Origin: Bacillota bacterium
GTDB lineage: Bacteria > Bacillota > Clostridia > Monoglobales > Firm-18
Reading direction: 5' to 3'
Assembly (NCBI GenBank): GCA_023228885.1
Contig: JALOAJ010000028.1
Span: 1-29,941 of the forward strand
DNA length: 29,941 nucleotides
Shown: positions 1-6,308 of the stretch, piece by piece
How positions within the stretch are numbered: position 1 is the first letter of the stretch
Layout: each line of letters begins with the position of its first letter
Program-made: the position numbers and the translations under genes
The notes under the pieces: generated by a model
What the model was told of the DNA's origin: nothing
The model's input: the letters and a program-made list of their open reading frames with translations, nothing else
Databases searched by the model: none

Positions 1-125
1 CTCATTTTTACACCTTCTTCAACTTTTTGTTGAAAAAAAGTGTATCATATTTTACTTTTTACTAAAAGCCCTTTTTGTACATTTTTTTACCACCACTTTT
101 GTACATTTTATCACCGCCACTGACA
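1..125 (-). mobile_element. Left end of an IS21-family insertion sequence (partial; istA start only)
   Basis: Read on the minus strand the segment begins TGTCAGTGGCGG at 125. It then carries two imperfect direct repeats of a terminal motif (GTGG-GGT-A-AAAATGTACAAAAG, at 119-96 and about 95-71), an AT-rich promoter-like stretch, a ribosome site (GAAGAAGGTG, 20-11) and an ATG at 5-3. IS21 elements are known to end in multiple terminal repeats with istA starting close to the left end, and the layout matches. Only the first bases of the presumed istA transposase gene lie inside the window. The boundary at 125/126 coincides with the point where the neighbouring repeat-protein reading frame stops resembling its own repeats, which fixes the insertion junction. 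The family assignment rests on end structure alone, because no transposase protein is visible. Confidence 0.65.
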
Positions 126-1073
126 ATCGTTACCATAGATGGTCAGAGTGTAAAAATGAGTTCCGATTATGACGGTGGATATGCAGGAGCATTCCTTTAC
201 ACTTTTGAGAGCGAAGGAAGTAAAACTTTTACGGTTGAAGCAAGTAAAGCAGGTAAGAAAAAGTCTGTACAGGTTACTGCAAAATATGAAATCGGGGCGC
301 CAACACTTAATATAGATCAGACAGACCAGATGGTAACAAATAAAAAATTTGAATTAAGCGGCAAGGCAACTGATGATAATTACTCTGTAACGGTTAACAT
401 TAACGGTCAAAGTGCTTACATGAATTACAATGGTACTTTCTCCGAGAGTTTCACCCTTAATGAAGGCGAGAATAAATTTAATGTTGTTGCCACAAACGAA
501 AATGGTAAACAAACAACCAAAAGTGTGACAATTACATATTCAGTAGGAGCGCCAACATTAACTCTAAATCAGAACGATCAGTCAGTTACAAGCAAGTTCT
601 TCACTTTGACTGGCAAGGCAACTGATGATAATTACTCCGTAACGGTTACCATTAACGGTCAAAGTGCTTATATGAATTACAATGGTACTTTCTCTGAGAG
701 TTTCACTCTTAATGAAGGCGAGAATAAATTTACCGTTGTTGCCACAAATGAAAATGGTAAGCAGACTACTAAGAGTATTACTGTTACCCTTGAAGTTGGT
801 TCGCCAATAATTTCTTTTATTAATTGTCCCGAAACTACCACACAAAAAAGTATATCAATTATTGGTACTGTCGGCGGAGAAAGAAATGGTGTATACTTAT
901 TTGTAAATGATAAACAATGGAGTGTTTCTTCAAATGGTAAGTTTGAACAAAATGTGTCGCTTAGAAATGGAGTGAATACATTTGATTTTCGTGCCGTGAA
1001 CAGTTATGGTAAAGAAACAATCGTTACAAAAATAATAACATACTCCCCATCAAATACAAATGATGAGCAATAG
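126..1073 (+). pseudogene. 3' fragment of a surface protein of tandem Ig-like (glucodextranase-B-like) repeats, cut by the IS21 element
   Basis: The open frame nominally begins at 75, but its first 17 codons are IS end sequence; real coding similarity starts at 126. The fragment holds one partial and three complete beta-rich repeats. Two neighbours are almost identical: NYSVTV.INGQSAYMNYNGT recurs exactly 252 bp (84 residues) apart, the matching GGCAAGGCAACTG being at 360 and 612. Each repeat has the form GAPTL...T..k.f.l.GkA.D....V.vNG....y.G.F...f.L.eGeN.f.v.A.N..G....k...t. This is typical of bacterial Ig-like or glucodextranase-B-like domains of secreted or cell-wall proteins that mediate adhesion or carbohydrate binding. 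The C-terminus (SPSNTNDEQ) has no LPXTG motif or membrane anchor. Signal peptide and N-terminal domains, if any, lie beyond the insertion. Domain family is likely; function unknown. Confidence 0.7.
360..794 (+). repeat. Tandem 252-bp coding repeats
   Basis: Two adjacent 252-bp units inside the broken surface-protein gene are nearly identical at DNA level through their first 170 or so bases. They differ mostly at synonymous positions, which points to recent duplication or gene conversion. Outer repeats (126-290 and 795-1060) are diverged. Confidence 0.8.
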
Positions 1074-1521
1074 AAATAAAGAGTGTTAAGAGGCTGCAAG
1101 AGTTATTTTTGTGTTTAAGGCGGGAAAGTTGTTTATGACTATTCCCCAAGAAAGGTATGCGCACCTGTTATTTCACCACTAAAACTGCCATAATATGCGG
1201 TTTATCGCCAATACATCGCCATAAACAGCACCAAATCATTTTTACAGCACTAATTTCTATTGATTATGAACCCCTCAACGGCGGGCACTGCCCGCCCGAA
1301 GTGGGGCTGCAGGTGCGTAAACGCACCTGCATTTTAACCTGCTTAGTTTTCACACTCGTTACTTCCCCCGCAAAAAAGGTCACTGCTGTGCTGCGCATCT
1401 GCGATTTTACAAAGCCCCAACTTTTGCGAAATTTCGCCTTATTCCTCGCTATGGCTAAACTACCCCTATCCACTGTCAAATTGGCACACAAGGGCAAATT
1501 CGCCGTTACAGCCCTTTGTTT
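1074..1521. other. Gene-free stretch with GC-rich palindromes
   Basis: I see no convincing gene here; overlapping frames on both strands look like chance openings. Two perfect hairpins stand out. GCGGGC-ACT-GCCCGC lies at 1281-1295 and is flanked by CCCC/GGGG that could extend it. GCAGGTGCG-TAAA-CGCACCTGC lies at 1309-1330. Neither is followed by a T-run on either strand, so they are not standard terminators. The stretch is visibly richer in GC than its surroundings and looks like a dispersed intergenic repeat or the remnant of a mobile element. Confidence 0.45.
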
Positions 1522-2238
1522 TCACGATGTGTCAAGCTCGATCAACAAGTTATACATAACTGAAATTAGATAAGGGACTTTGTTTTCTACATTGTTATAT
1601 CTTAGTGTTTCAAAGGCCTCGGCTGTAATTTCATAGTTCATATTTCGCAAGGCAGCTCTGACATCATCTTGGGAAATAATCTCACCGTTTACCGTAATCT
1701 GTTTTGCAGAATACATTTTTCTTATTGCTGTTTCAAATAATTTTCTGTCTTTAGGAATGTGCAATCTTTTTAGCTGTGCTTTTTCAATAATGCCATCTAT
1801 TGTTAGATGATGATTATTAAGAAAATGGTTATTATTATATGTATATTGTTCGGGTACATCAGAAACACCAAGGGGTATTTCTGAAACAACATCAGATAGT
1901 TCATTTAAAATACCGGATGGTTTTTCAGAAACATCATCTAATGATATTTCTGAAATAGAAATCGTATACCCGTTTGAAGTTTGGCGGTCGTTGTCAAAAA
2001 TTCTGCTTTCGACAGTAATATATTCAAGCTCTTTCAGCTTCTTAATTGCTCCTATAATCTTGGAGCGGCTGATTTTTAAATCTTTTTCGATGGTTGCATA
2101 AGATGGAAAACAAAAATTGTTGTTGTCACTTCTGCTGATTAAATATGCTAAAATGCGAAACTCAAACGCATCCAAATTTTTATCCATAACTAAAGAATTA
2201 GAAACGATAGTGAATTGTCCTTTGGCGAAGTTTTTCAA
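1522..2238 (-). CDS. Replication-initiator-like winged-helix protein (HTH_36 N-terminus, DUF6017-like C-terminus)
   Basis: The predicted protein is 238 aa. Residues about 1-100 read as the winged helix-turn-helix of plasmid/phage RepA-like initiators: FTIVSNSLVMDKNLDAFEFRI.AYL, then FPSYATIEKDLKISRSKI and IKKLKELEYI. A low-complexity linker follows. The C-terminal 80 residues (IPKDRKLFETAIRKMY, ITVNGE.IS.DDVRAALR.MNYE, VPYLISVMYNLLIEL) resemble the C-terminal DUF6017-type module of Firmicute replication initiators. I chose the TTG at 2238 because AGGAGG lies 7 bases upstream; a GTG at 2274 has no ribosome site. Such genes belong to plasmids, phages and integrative elements, which fits the neighbouring IS and tRNA gene. 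It could instead be a transcriptional regulator of an element. No partner replication or partition gene is in view. Confidence 0.7.
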   Translation of the reverse strand: MKNFAKGQFTIVSNSLVMDKNLDAFEFRILAYLISRSDNNNFCFPSYATIEKDLKISRSKIIGAIKKLKELEYITVESRIFDNDRQTSNGYTISISEISLDDVSEKPSGILNELSDVVSEIPLGVSDVPEQYTYNNNHFLNNHHLTIDGIIEKAQLKRLHIPKDRKLFETAIRKMYSAKQITVNGEIISQDDVRAALRNMNYEITAEAFETLRYNNVENKVPYLISVMYNLLIELDTS

Positions 2239-2272
2239 ATAAATACCTCCTAGTAAAATTAATTTTTGACAC

Positions 2273-2306
2273 AAAAAAACCCGACAAAAAATATTTACTG
2301 TCGGGG
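2273..2306 (-). terminator. Terminator/attenuator-like hairpin in the leader of the replication-initiator-like gene
   Basis: Read on the minus strand, CCCGACA (2305-2299), a 12-base AT-rich loop and TGTCGGG (2286-2280) form a 7-bp stem followed directly by a run of T (2279-2273). It lies only about 35 bases upstream of the TTG start of the 1522-2238 gene. That position is unusual for a plain terminator and suggests premature-termination control of the gene, as is known for plasmid replication genes. Confidence 0.6.
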
Positions 2307-2604
2307 AAAAATATTAAATTTTTTACTAATTATGATACCATAAAAGATATTGGACTTAAAATCTGAGCAATAAAAATTGCCCGCAGCTATTGCGGTGAGC
2401 AAAATAAACGAGCAATGTCATGGTGTGAATATTAATAAGGGGATATATTAAACAATGCATTAAGTTCATTCGAAACCCTGTCCAAAACTGCTGCCTCGAG
2501 TAAACAGTTATAAGTTTAGGGTTATGAGTAAATGTTAGAGCTATTACTCTTCGAAGCCCCACCCTAAACTACTGGCAACTGGTAACTGAACACTGACAAC
2601 TCCA
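2307..2604. other. Gene-free spacer between the replication-initiator-like gene and tRNA-Leu
   Basis: No supported gene. The spacer carries a short CAGT-rich direct-repeat stretch (AACTGGTAACTGAACACTGA) at about 2579-2598, next to the tRNA 3' end. A weak hairpin, CCGCA/TGCGG, lies near 2383-2397. The minus-strand opening at 2356-2562 has no ribosome site and no recognisable domain. Confidence 0.4.
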
Positions 2605-2688
2605 TGGTGCGAGCAGTGGGAATCGAACCCACACGTCATCGACACACGCCCCTCAAACGTGCCTGTCTGCCAGTTCCAGCATGCTCGC
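2605..2688 (-). tRNA. tRNA-Leu (anticodon GAG), CCA encoded
   Basis: On the minus strand the acceptor stem is GCGAGCA/TGCTCGC, followed by discriminator A and an encoded CCA (2607-2605). The anticodon arm is CACGT-TTGAGGG-GCGTG, giving anticodon GAG. A long variable arm (TGTCGATGACG region) and a T-arm GTGGG-TTCGATT-CCCAC complete a class II leucine tRNA of 84 nt. Its only good promoter lies about 400 bp upstream, beyond a tandem array of copies of its own 5' half. The 3' flank leads directly into a region with element-type genes. Confidence 0.96.
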
Positions 2689-3075
2689 TTATTCAGTTTT
2701 CATAGTATTTCTGAGGGTTTCCAATGCCATGCCAAACTTACAGAACTCGTTTAATAATATAATCATTGAGGGGTAAGCCCCACAAACGTGCCTGTCTGCC
2801 AGTTCCAGCATGCTCGCTTATTCAGTTTTCATAGTATTTCTAAAGGTTTCTAACGTCATGCTAAACTTACAGAACTCGTTTAATAATATAATCATTGAGG
2901 GGTAAGCCCCTCAAACGTGCCTGTCTGCCAGTTCCAGCATGCTCGCTTATTCAGTTTTTATAGTATTTCTGAGGGTTTCTAACGTCATGCCAAACTTACA
3001 GAACTCGTTTAATAATATAATCATTGAGGGGTAAGCCCCTCAAACGTGCCTGTCTGCCAGTTCCAGCATGCTCGC
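2648..3075 (-). repeat. 129-bp tandem array containing three extra 5' halves of tRNA-Leu
   Basis: The tRNA first base falls at 2688 in the intact gene and again at 2817, 2946 and 3075, an exact period of 129 bp. Each extra copy keeps tRNA nucleotides 1 to about 41 (acceptor 5' strand, D-arm, anticodon arm through GAGGGGC): 2777-2817, 2906-2946 and 3035-3075. Each then departs into an 88-bp spacer (2689-2776, 2818-2905, 2947-3034). The spacers differ at only a few positions. At the point of departure the anticodon-loop bases become half of a hairpin, TTGAGGGG-CTTA-CCCCTCAA, perfect in two copies and with one mismatch in the copy at 2777 (the T to A change turns GAG into GTG). None of the halves can fold into a full tRNA. 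All should be transcribed ahead of the real gene. Confidence 0.95.
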
Positions 3076-3088
3076 TTACACAAGAATT

Positions 3089-3117
3089 AGTATAACAGCC
3101 TTTGCGCCAAATGTCAA
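3089..3117 (-). promoter_or_regulatory. Sigma-70 promoter of the tRNA-Leu half array and tRNA-Leu
   Basis: A consensus TTGACA (3117-3112), a 17-bp spacer and TATACT (3094-3089) point leftward. Transcription should start near 3082, a few bases before the first tRNA half at 3075. The 88-bp spacers inside the array contain no comparably good promoter, so the intact tRNA appears to depend on this one. Confidence 0.85.
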
Positions 3118-3179
3118 TATTTTTTGATTTATAATTCTTTTTTAAACTTGCATGCGCGGGGATAGTGCGTATGGGTTAT

Positions 3180-4451
3180 TCAATCCCCAAGGGCTTGCTC
3201 AATGTCTTTTATAATATCACCAACATGTTCAATGCCTATTGACAGACGAATTAAGTCGGGTGAAACGCCGCTTTCCTCCAATTGGCTGTCGCTTAGCTGG
3301 CGATGCGTGCTTGATGCCGGGTGTAAAACGCCCGTTCTTGCATCCGCCACATGAACAACAATTGCCGCAAGTTTAAGCTTGTCCATAAAGTCGGCTGCCG
3401 CCTTCCTGCCACCTTGTACCCCAAATGATACGACACCGCTTGCACCATTGGACAGATATTTTTTTGCAAGCGCATGGTCATCATTATCTTCAAGCCCCGG
3501 ATAGTTAACCCATGTAATTTTTTTGTGGTTTTTAAGATACTTTGCCACTTCAAGAGCGTTTTGACAATGCCTTTCCATTCTAAGCGGCAATGTTTCCATG
3601 CCAAGATTTAATAAAAATGCATTTTGCGGCGCCATCATGCACCCAAGGTCTCTCATCAGTTGTGTTCGTGCCTTTACAATATATGCGCTACTGCCAAACG
3701 CTTCTGCATAAACAACGCCGTGGTATGAATCGTCCGGTGTCGTAAAATCAGGGAAATTGCCGTTTTCCCAATTAAAATTGCCGCTATCCACAATTGCCCC
3801 ACCCAATGAAACGGCATGACCGTCTAAGTATTTTGAAGTGGAATATATAACTATATCAGCGCCGTGTGTTATCGGCTTGCATAGAACCGGTGTTGCAAAG
3901 GTATTGTCTATTATAAGCGGCACATTGTTTTTGTGGGCAATCTTTGAAAACCGTTCAATGTCAAAAACTCTTAATGATGGGTTTGATAGTGTTTCACCAA
4001 AAATCGCCTTTGTGTTGCTTTTAAAAGCCTTTTGTATCTCGTCATCCGAAGCGCCTTGGTCTATAAAGGTAACGCTAATGCCCATCTTTTTCATCGTCAC
4101 GGAAAATAAATTATAAGTGCCGCCATAAATGGCAGACGAGCTTATAAAATGCTCGCCCGATTTACATATATTTAAAATTGAAAACAGCGATGCCGCTTGC
4201 CCTGCCGATGTCAACATGGCGCCCACTCCGCCCTCCATATCGGCAAGCTTTTTTTCAACCGCATCAACAGTAGGGTTTGCCAACCTTGTATAAAAAAAGC
4301 CTTCTTCTTGTAGGTCAAAAAGCTTTCCAATCGTTTCGCTTGAATCATATTTGTAAGTAGTGCTTTGATAAATAGGCAACACCCTTGGCTCGCCATTTTT
4401 CGGCTGCCATCCGGATTGAATTGCCTTTGTATTAATATGAAGATTATCCAT
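3180..4451 (-). CDS. metY: O-acetyl-L-homoserine sulfhydrylase (aminocarboxypropyltransferase), PLP enzyme
   Basis: The protein is 423 aa, typical for the family. It makes homocysteine from O-acetylhomoserine and sulfide (or a thiol) in methionine synthesis and acts in the cytoplasm. It belongs to the Cys/Met-metabolism PLP fold: the active-site lysine is K207 in YSTSKYLDGH, the aspartate that holds the pyridine nitrogen is D182 in IDNTF, and SAGQAA lies near residue 82. The N-terminal QSGWQPKNGEPRVLPIYQSTTY is characteristic of MetY rather than of MetB or MetC. The start is the ATG at 4451 with GGAAG 8 bases upstream; the GTG three codons earlier abuts that ribosome site. It stands alone, with its own promoter and a palindrome overlapping the -35. 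A strictly Cys-forming role is also possible in this family. Confidence 0.92.
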   Translation of the reverse strand: MDNLHINTKAIQSGWQPKNGEPRVLPIYQSTTYKYDSSETIGKLFDLQEEGFFYTRLANPTVDAVEKKLADMEGGVGAMLTSAGQAASLFSILNICKSGEHFISSSAIYGGTYNLFSVTMKKMGISVTFIDQGASDDEIQKAFKSNTKAIFGETLSNPSLRVFDIERFSKIAHKNNVPLIIDNTFATPVLCKPITHGADIVIYSTSKYLDGHAVSLGGAIVDSGNFNWENGNFPDFTTPDDSYHGVVYAEAFGSSAYIVKARTQLMRDLGCMMAPQNAFLLNLGMETLPLRMERHCQNALEVAKYLKNHKKITWVNYPGLEDNDDHALAKKYLSNGASGVVSFGVQGGRKAAADFMDKLKLAAIVVHVADARTGVLHPASSTHRQLSDSQLEESGVSPDLIRLSIGIEHVGDIIKDIEQALGD

Positions 4452-4499
4452 TTCTAACACTTCCTTTCAAAAAGTCGGGCACTATACTGTTTTTTAATT

Positions 4500-4529
4500 A
4501 TTTTACAACGAATTGACAAAAATGTCAAT
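4500..4529 (-). promoter_or_regulatory. metY promoter with overlapping palindromic operator
   Basis: TTGACA (4528-4523), 17 bp, TAAAAT (4505-4500) face metY. A perfect inverted repeat, ATTGACA-TTTT-TGTCAAT (4512-4529), spans the -35 and part of the spacer. That is where a repressor sensing sulfur or methionine status could bind. No SAM or T-box leader is visible in the short 5' leader, so control may be protein-based. Confidence 0.55.
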
Positions 4530-4559
4530 CAAATTAAGCCCTTGTTATTGAAAACAACA

Positions 4560-4593
4560 AAAAAGCTCGAAAGACATAGCCCTCGAGCTTTTT
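4560..4593 (-). terminator. Terminator downstream of the CotF-like genes
   Basis: AAAAAGCTCGA and TCGAGCTTTTT form an 11-bp stem around a 12-base loop, with T-runs on both strands, so it can end leftward transcription from the coat genes and is potentially bidirectional. Confidence 0.85.
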
Positions 4594-4611
4594 ATTTTGC
4601 GCTAATAAAAT

Positions 4612-4869
4612 CTACACGCTATATTTTTGTTTTGATTGGTCAATATCATTTTGCTGCGCTTGTTTTGTTTGATACCAGCCTCTTTTTTGCATTTCACAAA
4701 ATAAGTCTGCCTGAATGTCATGTTCTTCTTTTAAAATGTTTAAAAAGTCTGAACGCAACGACGGATTCACACATTCGTTGGCAAAGGTATTGTAAGTGCT
4801 GCTAATTAATTTTTGACTTGAAAGCGAATCATTTATCATTTCTTTGTCGCCCATAGTTTGGTTGTCCAT
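4612..4869 (-). CDS. CotF-like spore coat protein
   Basis: An 85-aa protein with the short helical pattern of the CotF coat family: SLSSQKLISSTYNTFANECVNPSLRSDFLNILKEEHDIQADLFCEMQKRGWY. The ending GWY followed by a Q-rich tail (QTKQAQQNDIDQSKQKY) is typical of this ferritin-like family; CotF proteins are found in the spore coat. The ATG at 4869 has AAGGGATG upstream. It follows the 61-aa gene at 5082-4897, which shares the YRTFANQC/YNTFANEC core and is therefore a paralogue. The pair ends at the terminator at 4560-4593. Expression late in sporulation in the mother cell is inferred from the family. Confidence 0.8.
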   Translation of the reverse strand: MDNQTMGDKEMINDSLSSQKLISSTYNTFANECVNPSLRSDFLNILKEEHDIQADLFCEMQKRGWYQTKQAQQNDIDQSKQKYSV

Positions 4870-4896
4870 TTTTCACATCCCTTTCGTATGCCTTTG

Positions 4897-5082
4897 TTAC
4901 CTTAAATAATTGGCAAGTGTGTCAAAATGCATTTGGTGCCTGTCAGCAATTTGGTTGCATTTTGTTCTAAGCTCGGTATCGCTGCATTGATTTGCAAAGG
5001 TGCGATACTTTTTGACTAAAACTTGTTCCATGCTTAATTGGTCATCAAGAGCGCTAAGCTCCTTCGTAGTTATGTTTGGCAA
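4897..5082 (-). CDS. Small CotF-like spore coat protein (short paralogue)
   Basis: A 61-aa helical protein: TKELSALDDQLSMEQVLVKKYRTFANQCSDTELRTKCNQIADRHQMHFDTLANYLR. The KKYRTFANQC and RHQMHFDTL segments align with the first and second helices of the larger paralogue immediately downstream, which has an extra C-terminal tail. The start is a TTG at 5082 with AGGAG about 10 bases upstream; the ATG seven bases after the ribosome site is in another frame. A perfect 10-bp palindrome lies 36-58 bp upstream (5118-5140) and may be an operator. Small CotF-like or rubrerythrin-like peptides of this kind occur beside coat genes in Clostridia. Confidence 0.75.
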   Translation of the reverse strand: MPNITTKELSALDDQLSMEQVLVKKYRTFANQCSDTELRTKCNQIADRHQMHFDTLANYLR

Positions 5083-5117
5083 GTATTATCATCTCCTTTC
5101 AATTGTATTGTTTGCTA

Positions 5118-5140
5118 TTTTTTGAATATTATTCAAAAAA
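5118..5140. promoter_or_regulatory. Palindrome upstream of the coat-protein pair
   Basis: TTTTTTGAAT-ATT-ATTCAAAAAA is a perfect 10-bp inverted repeat in an AT-rich stretch between the SASP terminator and the 5082-4897 gene. It could be a regulator site or a second weak terminator. Confidence 0.4.
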
Positions 5141-5170
5141 TAATTTATTTTATCTCCGTAAAATATCGCA

Positions 5171-5208
5171 AAATTAAAAGCACTAATTAAAAATAGTGCT
5201 TTTAATTT
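5171..5208 (-). terminator. Terminator of the SASP gene
   Basis: AAATTAAAAGCACTA and TAGTGCTTTTAATTT form a 15-bp stem with an 8-base loop just after the SASP stop codon. The T-rich 3' arm serves as the U-tract. It is symmetrical and could act on both strands. Confidence 0.8.
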
Positions 5209-5224
5209 ACTATGAAACTTAATG

Positions 5225-5461
5225 TTAATTGGTGCTGGTTCCTTTGCTTTCGTATGCTGCAACCATGCGTTTTACCATTTCGCCGCCAATCGGTCCGCCG
5301 GTGCCGCCGTTTTCGGCTGCAGTAAGATGACCCCTGTAATGGTCATTGTTTTCTTTAACAAATTGCATAAGACCTAAATCCTTGGCGCATTCAAATTTTA
5401 GTTTTTGCATTGCGTCATAAGCATCAGGATTTAAAAGCCGTGATTTTCTTGTACCTGCCAT
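5225..5461 (-). CDS. Alpha/beta-type small acid-soluble spore protein
   Basis: A 78-aa DNA-binding protein that coats and protects DNA in the dormant spore. Both family signatures are present: the first helix with KLKFECAKDLGL (usually K.E.A.ELG), and TGGPIGGEMVKRMVAAYE near the C-terminus. The N-terminal SRLLNPDAYDAMQKLKFE matches clostridial SASPs. The germination protease normally cuts after the Glu of this first signature, usually before Ile or Phe; here a Cys follows the Glu. I chose the ATG at 5461 (MAGTRKS), which has AAAGGA upstream, over the GTG at 5491, which lies before that ribosome site. It is monocistronic, with a sigma-G-like promoter and its own terminator. Confidence 0.93.
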   Translation of the reverse strand: MAGTRKSRLLNPDAYDAMQKLKFECAKDLGLMQFVKENNDHYRGHLTAAENGGTGGPIGGEMVKRMVAAYESKGTSTN

Positions 5462-5507
5462 TTTATTTTCAAATCCTTTCTTTGATTGCACATTTTTCGG
5501 ACATCAT

Positions 5508-5536
5508 TATTTTGTGCAAATAAAAGCGGATTATTC
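5508..5536 (-). promoter_or_regulatory. Sigma-G-like promoter of the SASP gene
   Basis: GAATA (5536-5532), a 17-bp spacer and CAAAATA (5514-5508) resemble the forespore sigma-G pattern (GHATR, 17-18 bp, CATWHTA), differing at one -10 position. It sits 47 bp upstream of the SASP start, where forespore-specific transcription is expected. Confidence 0.5.
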
Positions 5537-5579
5537 ATCAAAACCAGCCGTTTAATGTGTTTTTTACAATAAATTTGAC

Positions 5580-6308
5580 CTATCTGTGAAGTTCGGTGGC
5601 GGCTACTGCAGCGCAAAAGACCGTAAGCGCGCCTGCTTTTTTTAAAATTTTCGCACACTCGTTAAAAGTTGCACCGGTTGTGAAAATATCGTCAATTATC
5701 AAAACGGTTTTATCTGCCGCAAGTTCGGAATTGCGTAATTTAAACACGCCTTTAACATTTTGTTTTCTGTTTTTAAAATTCAGACTGCTTTGCTTTGGTG
5801 TGTCAACAGATTTTAATAATATGTTTTTATTCATAAAAAGCCCCGTATTACGGCACACTTCCTCCGCTATCACCTCGGATTGGTTAAACCCTCTTTCACG
5901 CAGACCCCTTTTGCTGAGCGGTACAGGTATCACCATATCGAACAAGATGTCGCCGTAATTTTCCTTTATCGTCTGTGCAAGAAAAGCGCCTAAGGCTTTG
6001 GCAATCCAAAGCTGCTGTTGACCAAATTTCATTTGCTTTATAGCCTCTGCAACGCCGTCTTTATAAATATATCTTGAAATATTTTGGTTAAAACTCCTTT
6101 TGGTTCTTTTGCAATGCAAACAATACAAATCACCGTATGAAATATCAAGCGGAGTGCTGCAAATTCTGCACCGTTTTCCGTCATTATACGGAATTATATC
6201 TGCACAGTTGCGGCAAACACAGTAATTGCTTGTAACATACAGCTCTTTTTTACAAAACACACAAACAGGGGGCGCTAAAATATTTTCCACCAACTTTTTG
6301 AAATTCAT
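5580..6308 (-). CDS. comFC: ComF family phosphoribosyltransferase-like protein
   Basis: A 242-aa protein of the ComF/GntX family. The N-terminal zinc ribbon has Cys at 16, 19, 32, 35, 47, 50, 63 and 66 in CxxC pairs. The C-terminal type I phosphoribosyltransferase fold has the PRPP loop VLIIDDIFTTGAT (202-214) and the family block PVPLSKRGLRERGFNQS (128-144). The family is required for DNA uptake in competent Firmicutes and probably works with the ComFA helicase, but many non-competent Clostridia keep it. Its ATG overlaps the recD2 stop codon in an ATGA, so the two genes are translationally coupled, which suggests a shared role in single-stranded DNA handling. Confidence 0.92.
   Translation of the reverse strand: MNFKKLVENILAPPVCVFCKKELYVTSNYCVCRNCADIIPYNDGKRCRICSTPLDISYGDLYCLHCKRTKRSFNQNISRYIYKDGVAEAIKQMKFGQQQLWIAKALGAFLAQTIKENYGDILFDMVIPVPLSKRGLRERGFNQSEVIAEEVCRNTGLFMNKNILLKSVDTPKQSSLNFKNRKQNVKGVFKLRNSELAADKTVLIIDDIFTTGATFNECAKILKKAGALTVFCAAVAATELHR

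Noticed and set aside
75..125. First 17 codons of the open frame running to 1073 as a genuine N-terminus
   Set aside because: These codons are IS21 end sequence read in reverse; there is no ribosome site and no signal peptide logic. The coding similarity starts at 126.
1157..1573. Open frames of 138 aa (plus) and 77 aa (minus, 1264-1497)
   Set aside because: Composition follows the GC-rich palindromes, no ribosome site, no domain, and the plus frame runs into the convergent initiator gene.
2356..2562. 68-aa minus-strand frame between the initiator gene and tRNA-Leu
   Set aside because: No ribosome site, no recognisable motif, and position right after a tRNA 3' end argues for non-coding.
2648..3075. 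CRISPR array
   Set aside because: Regular repeats are present, but spacers are almost identical to each other and the period (129 bp) and tRNA content do not fit CRISPR.
2777..3075. Three additional functional tRNA-Leu genes
   Set aside because: The copies lack the 3' half (variable arm, T-arm, acceptor 3' strand), so none can fold into a tRNA.
3118..3179. Terminator after metY
   Set aside because: A CATACGC/GCGCATG pairing exists near 3150-3173 but has a mismatch and no T-run, so I leave it uncalled.
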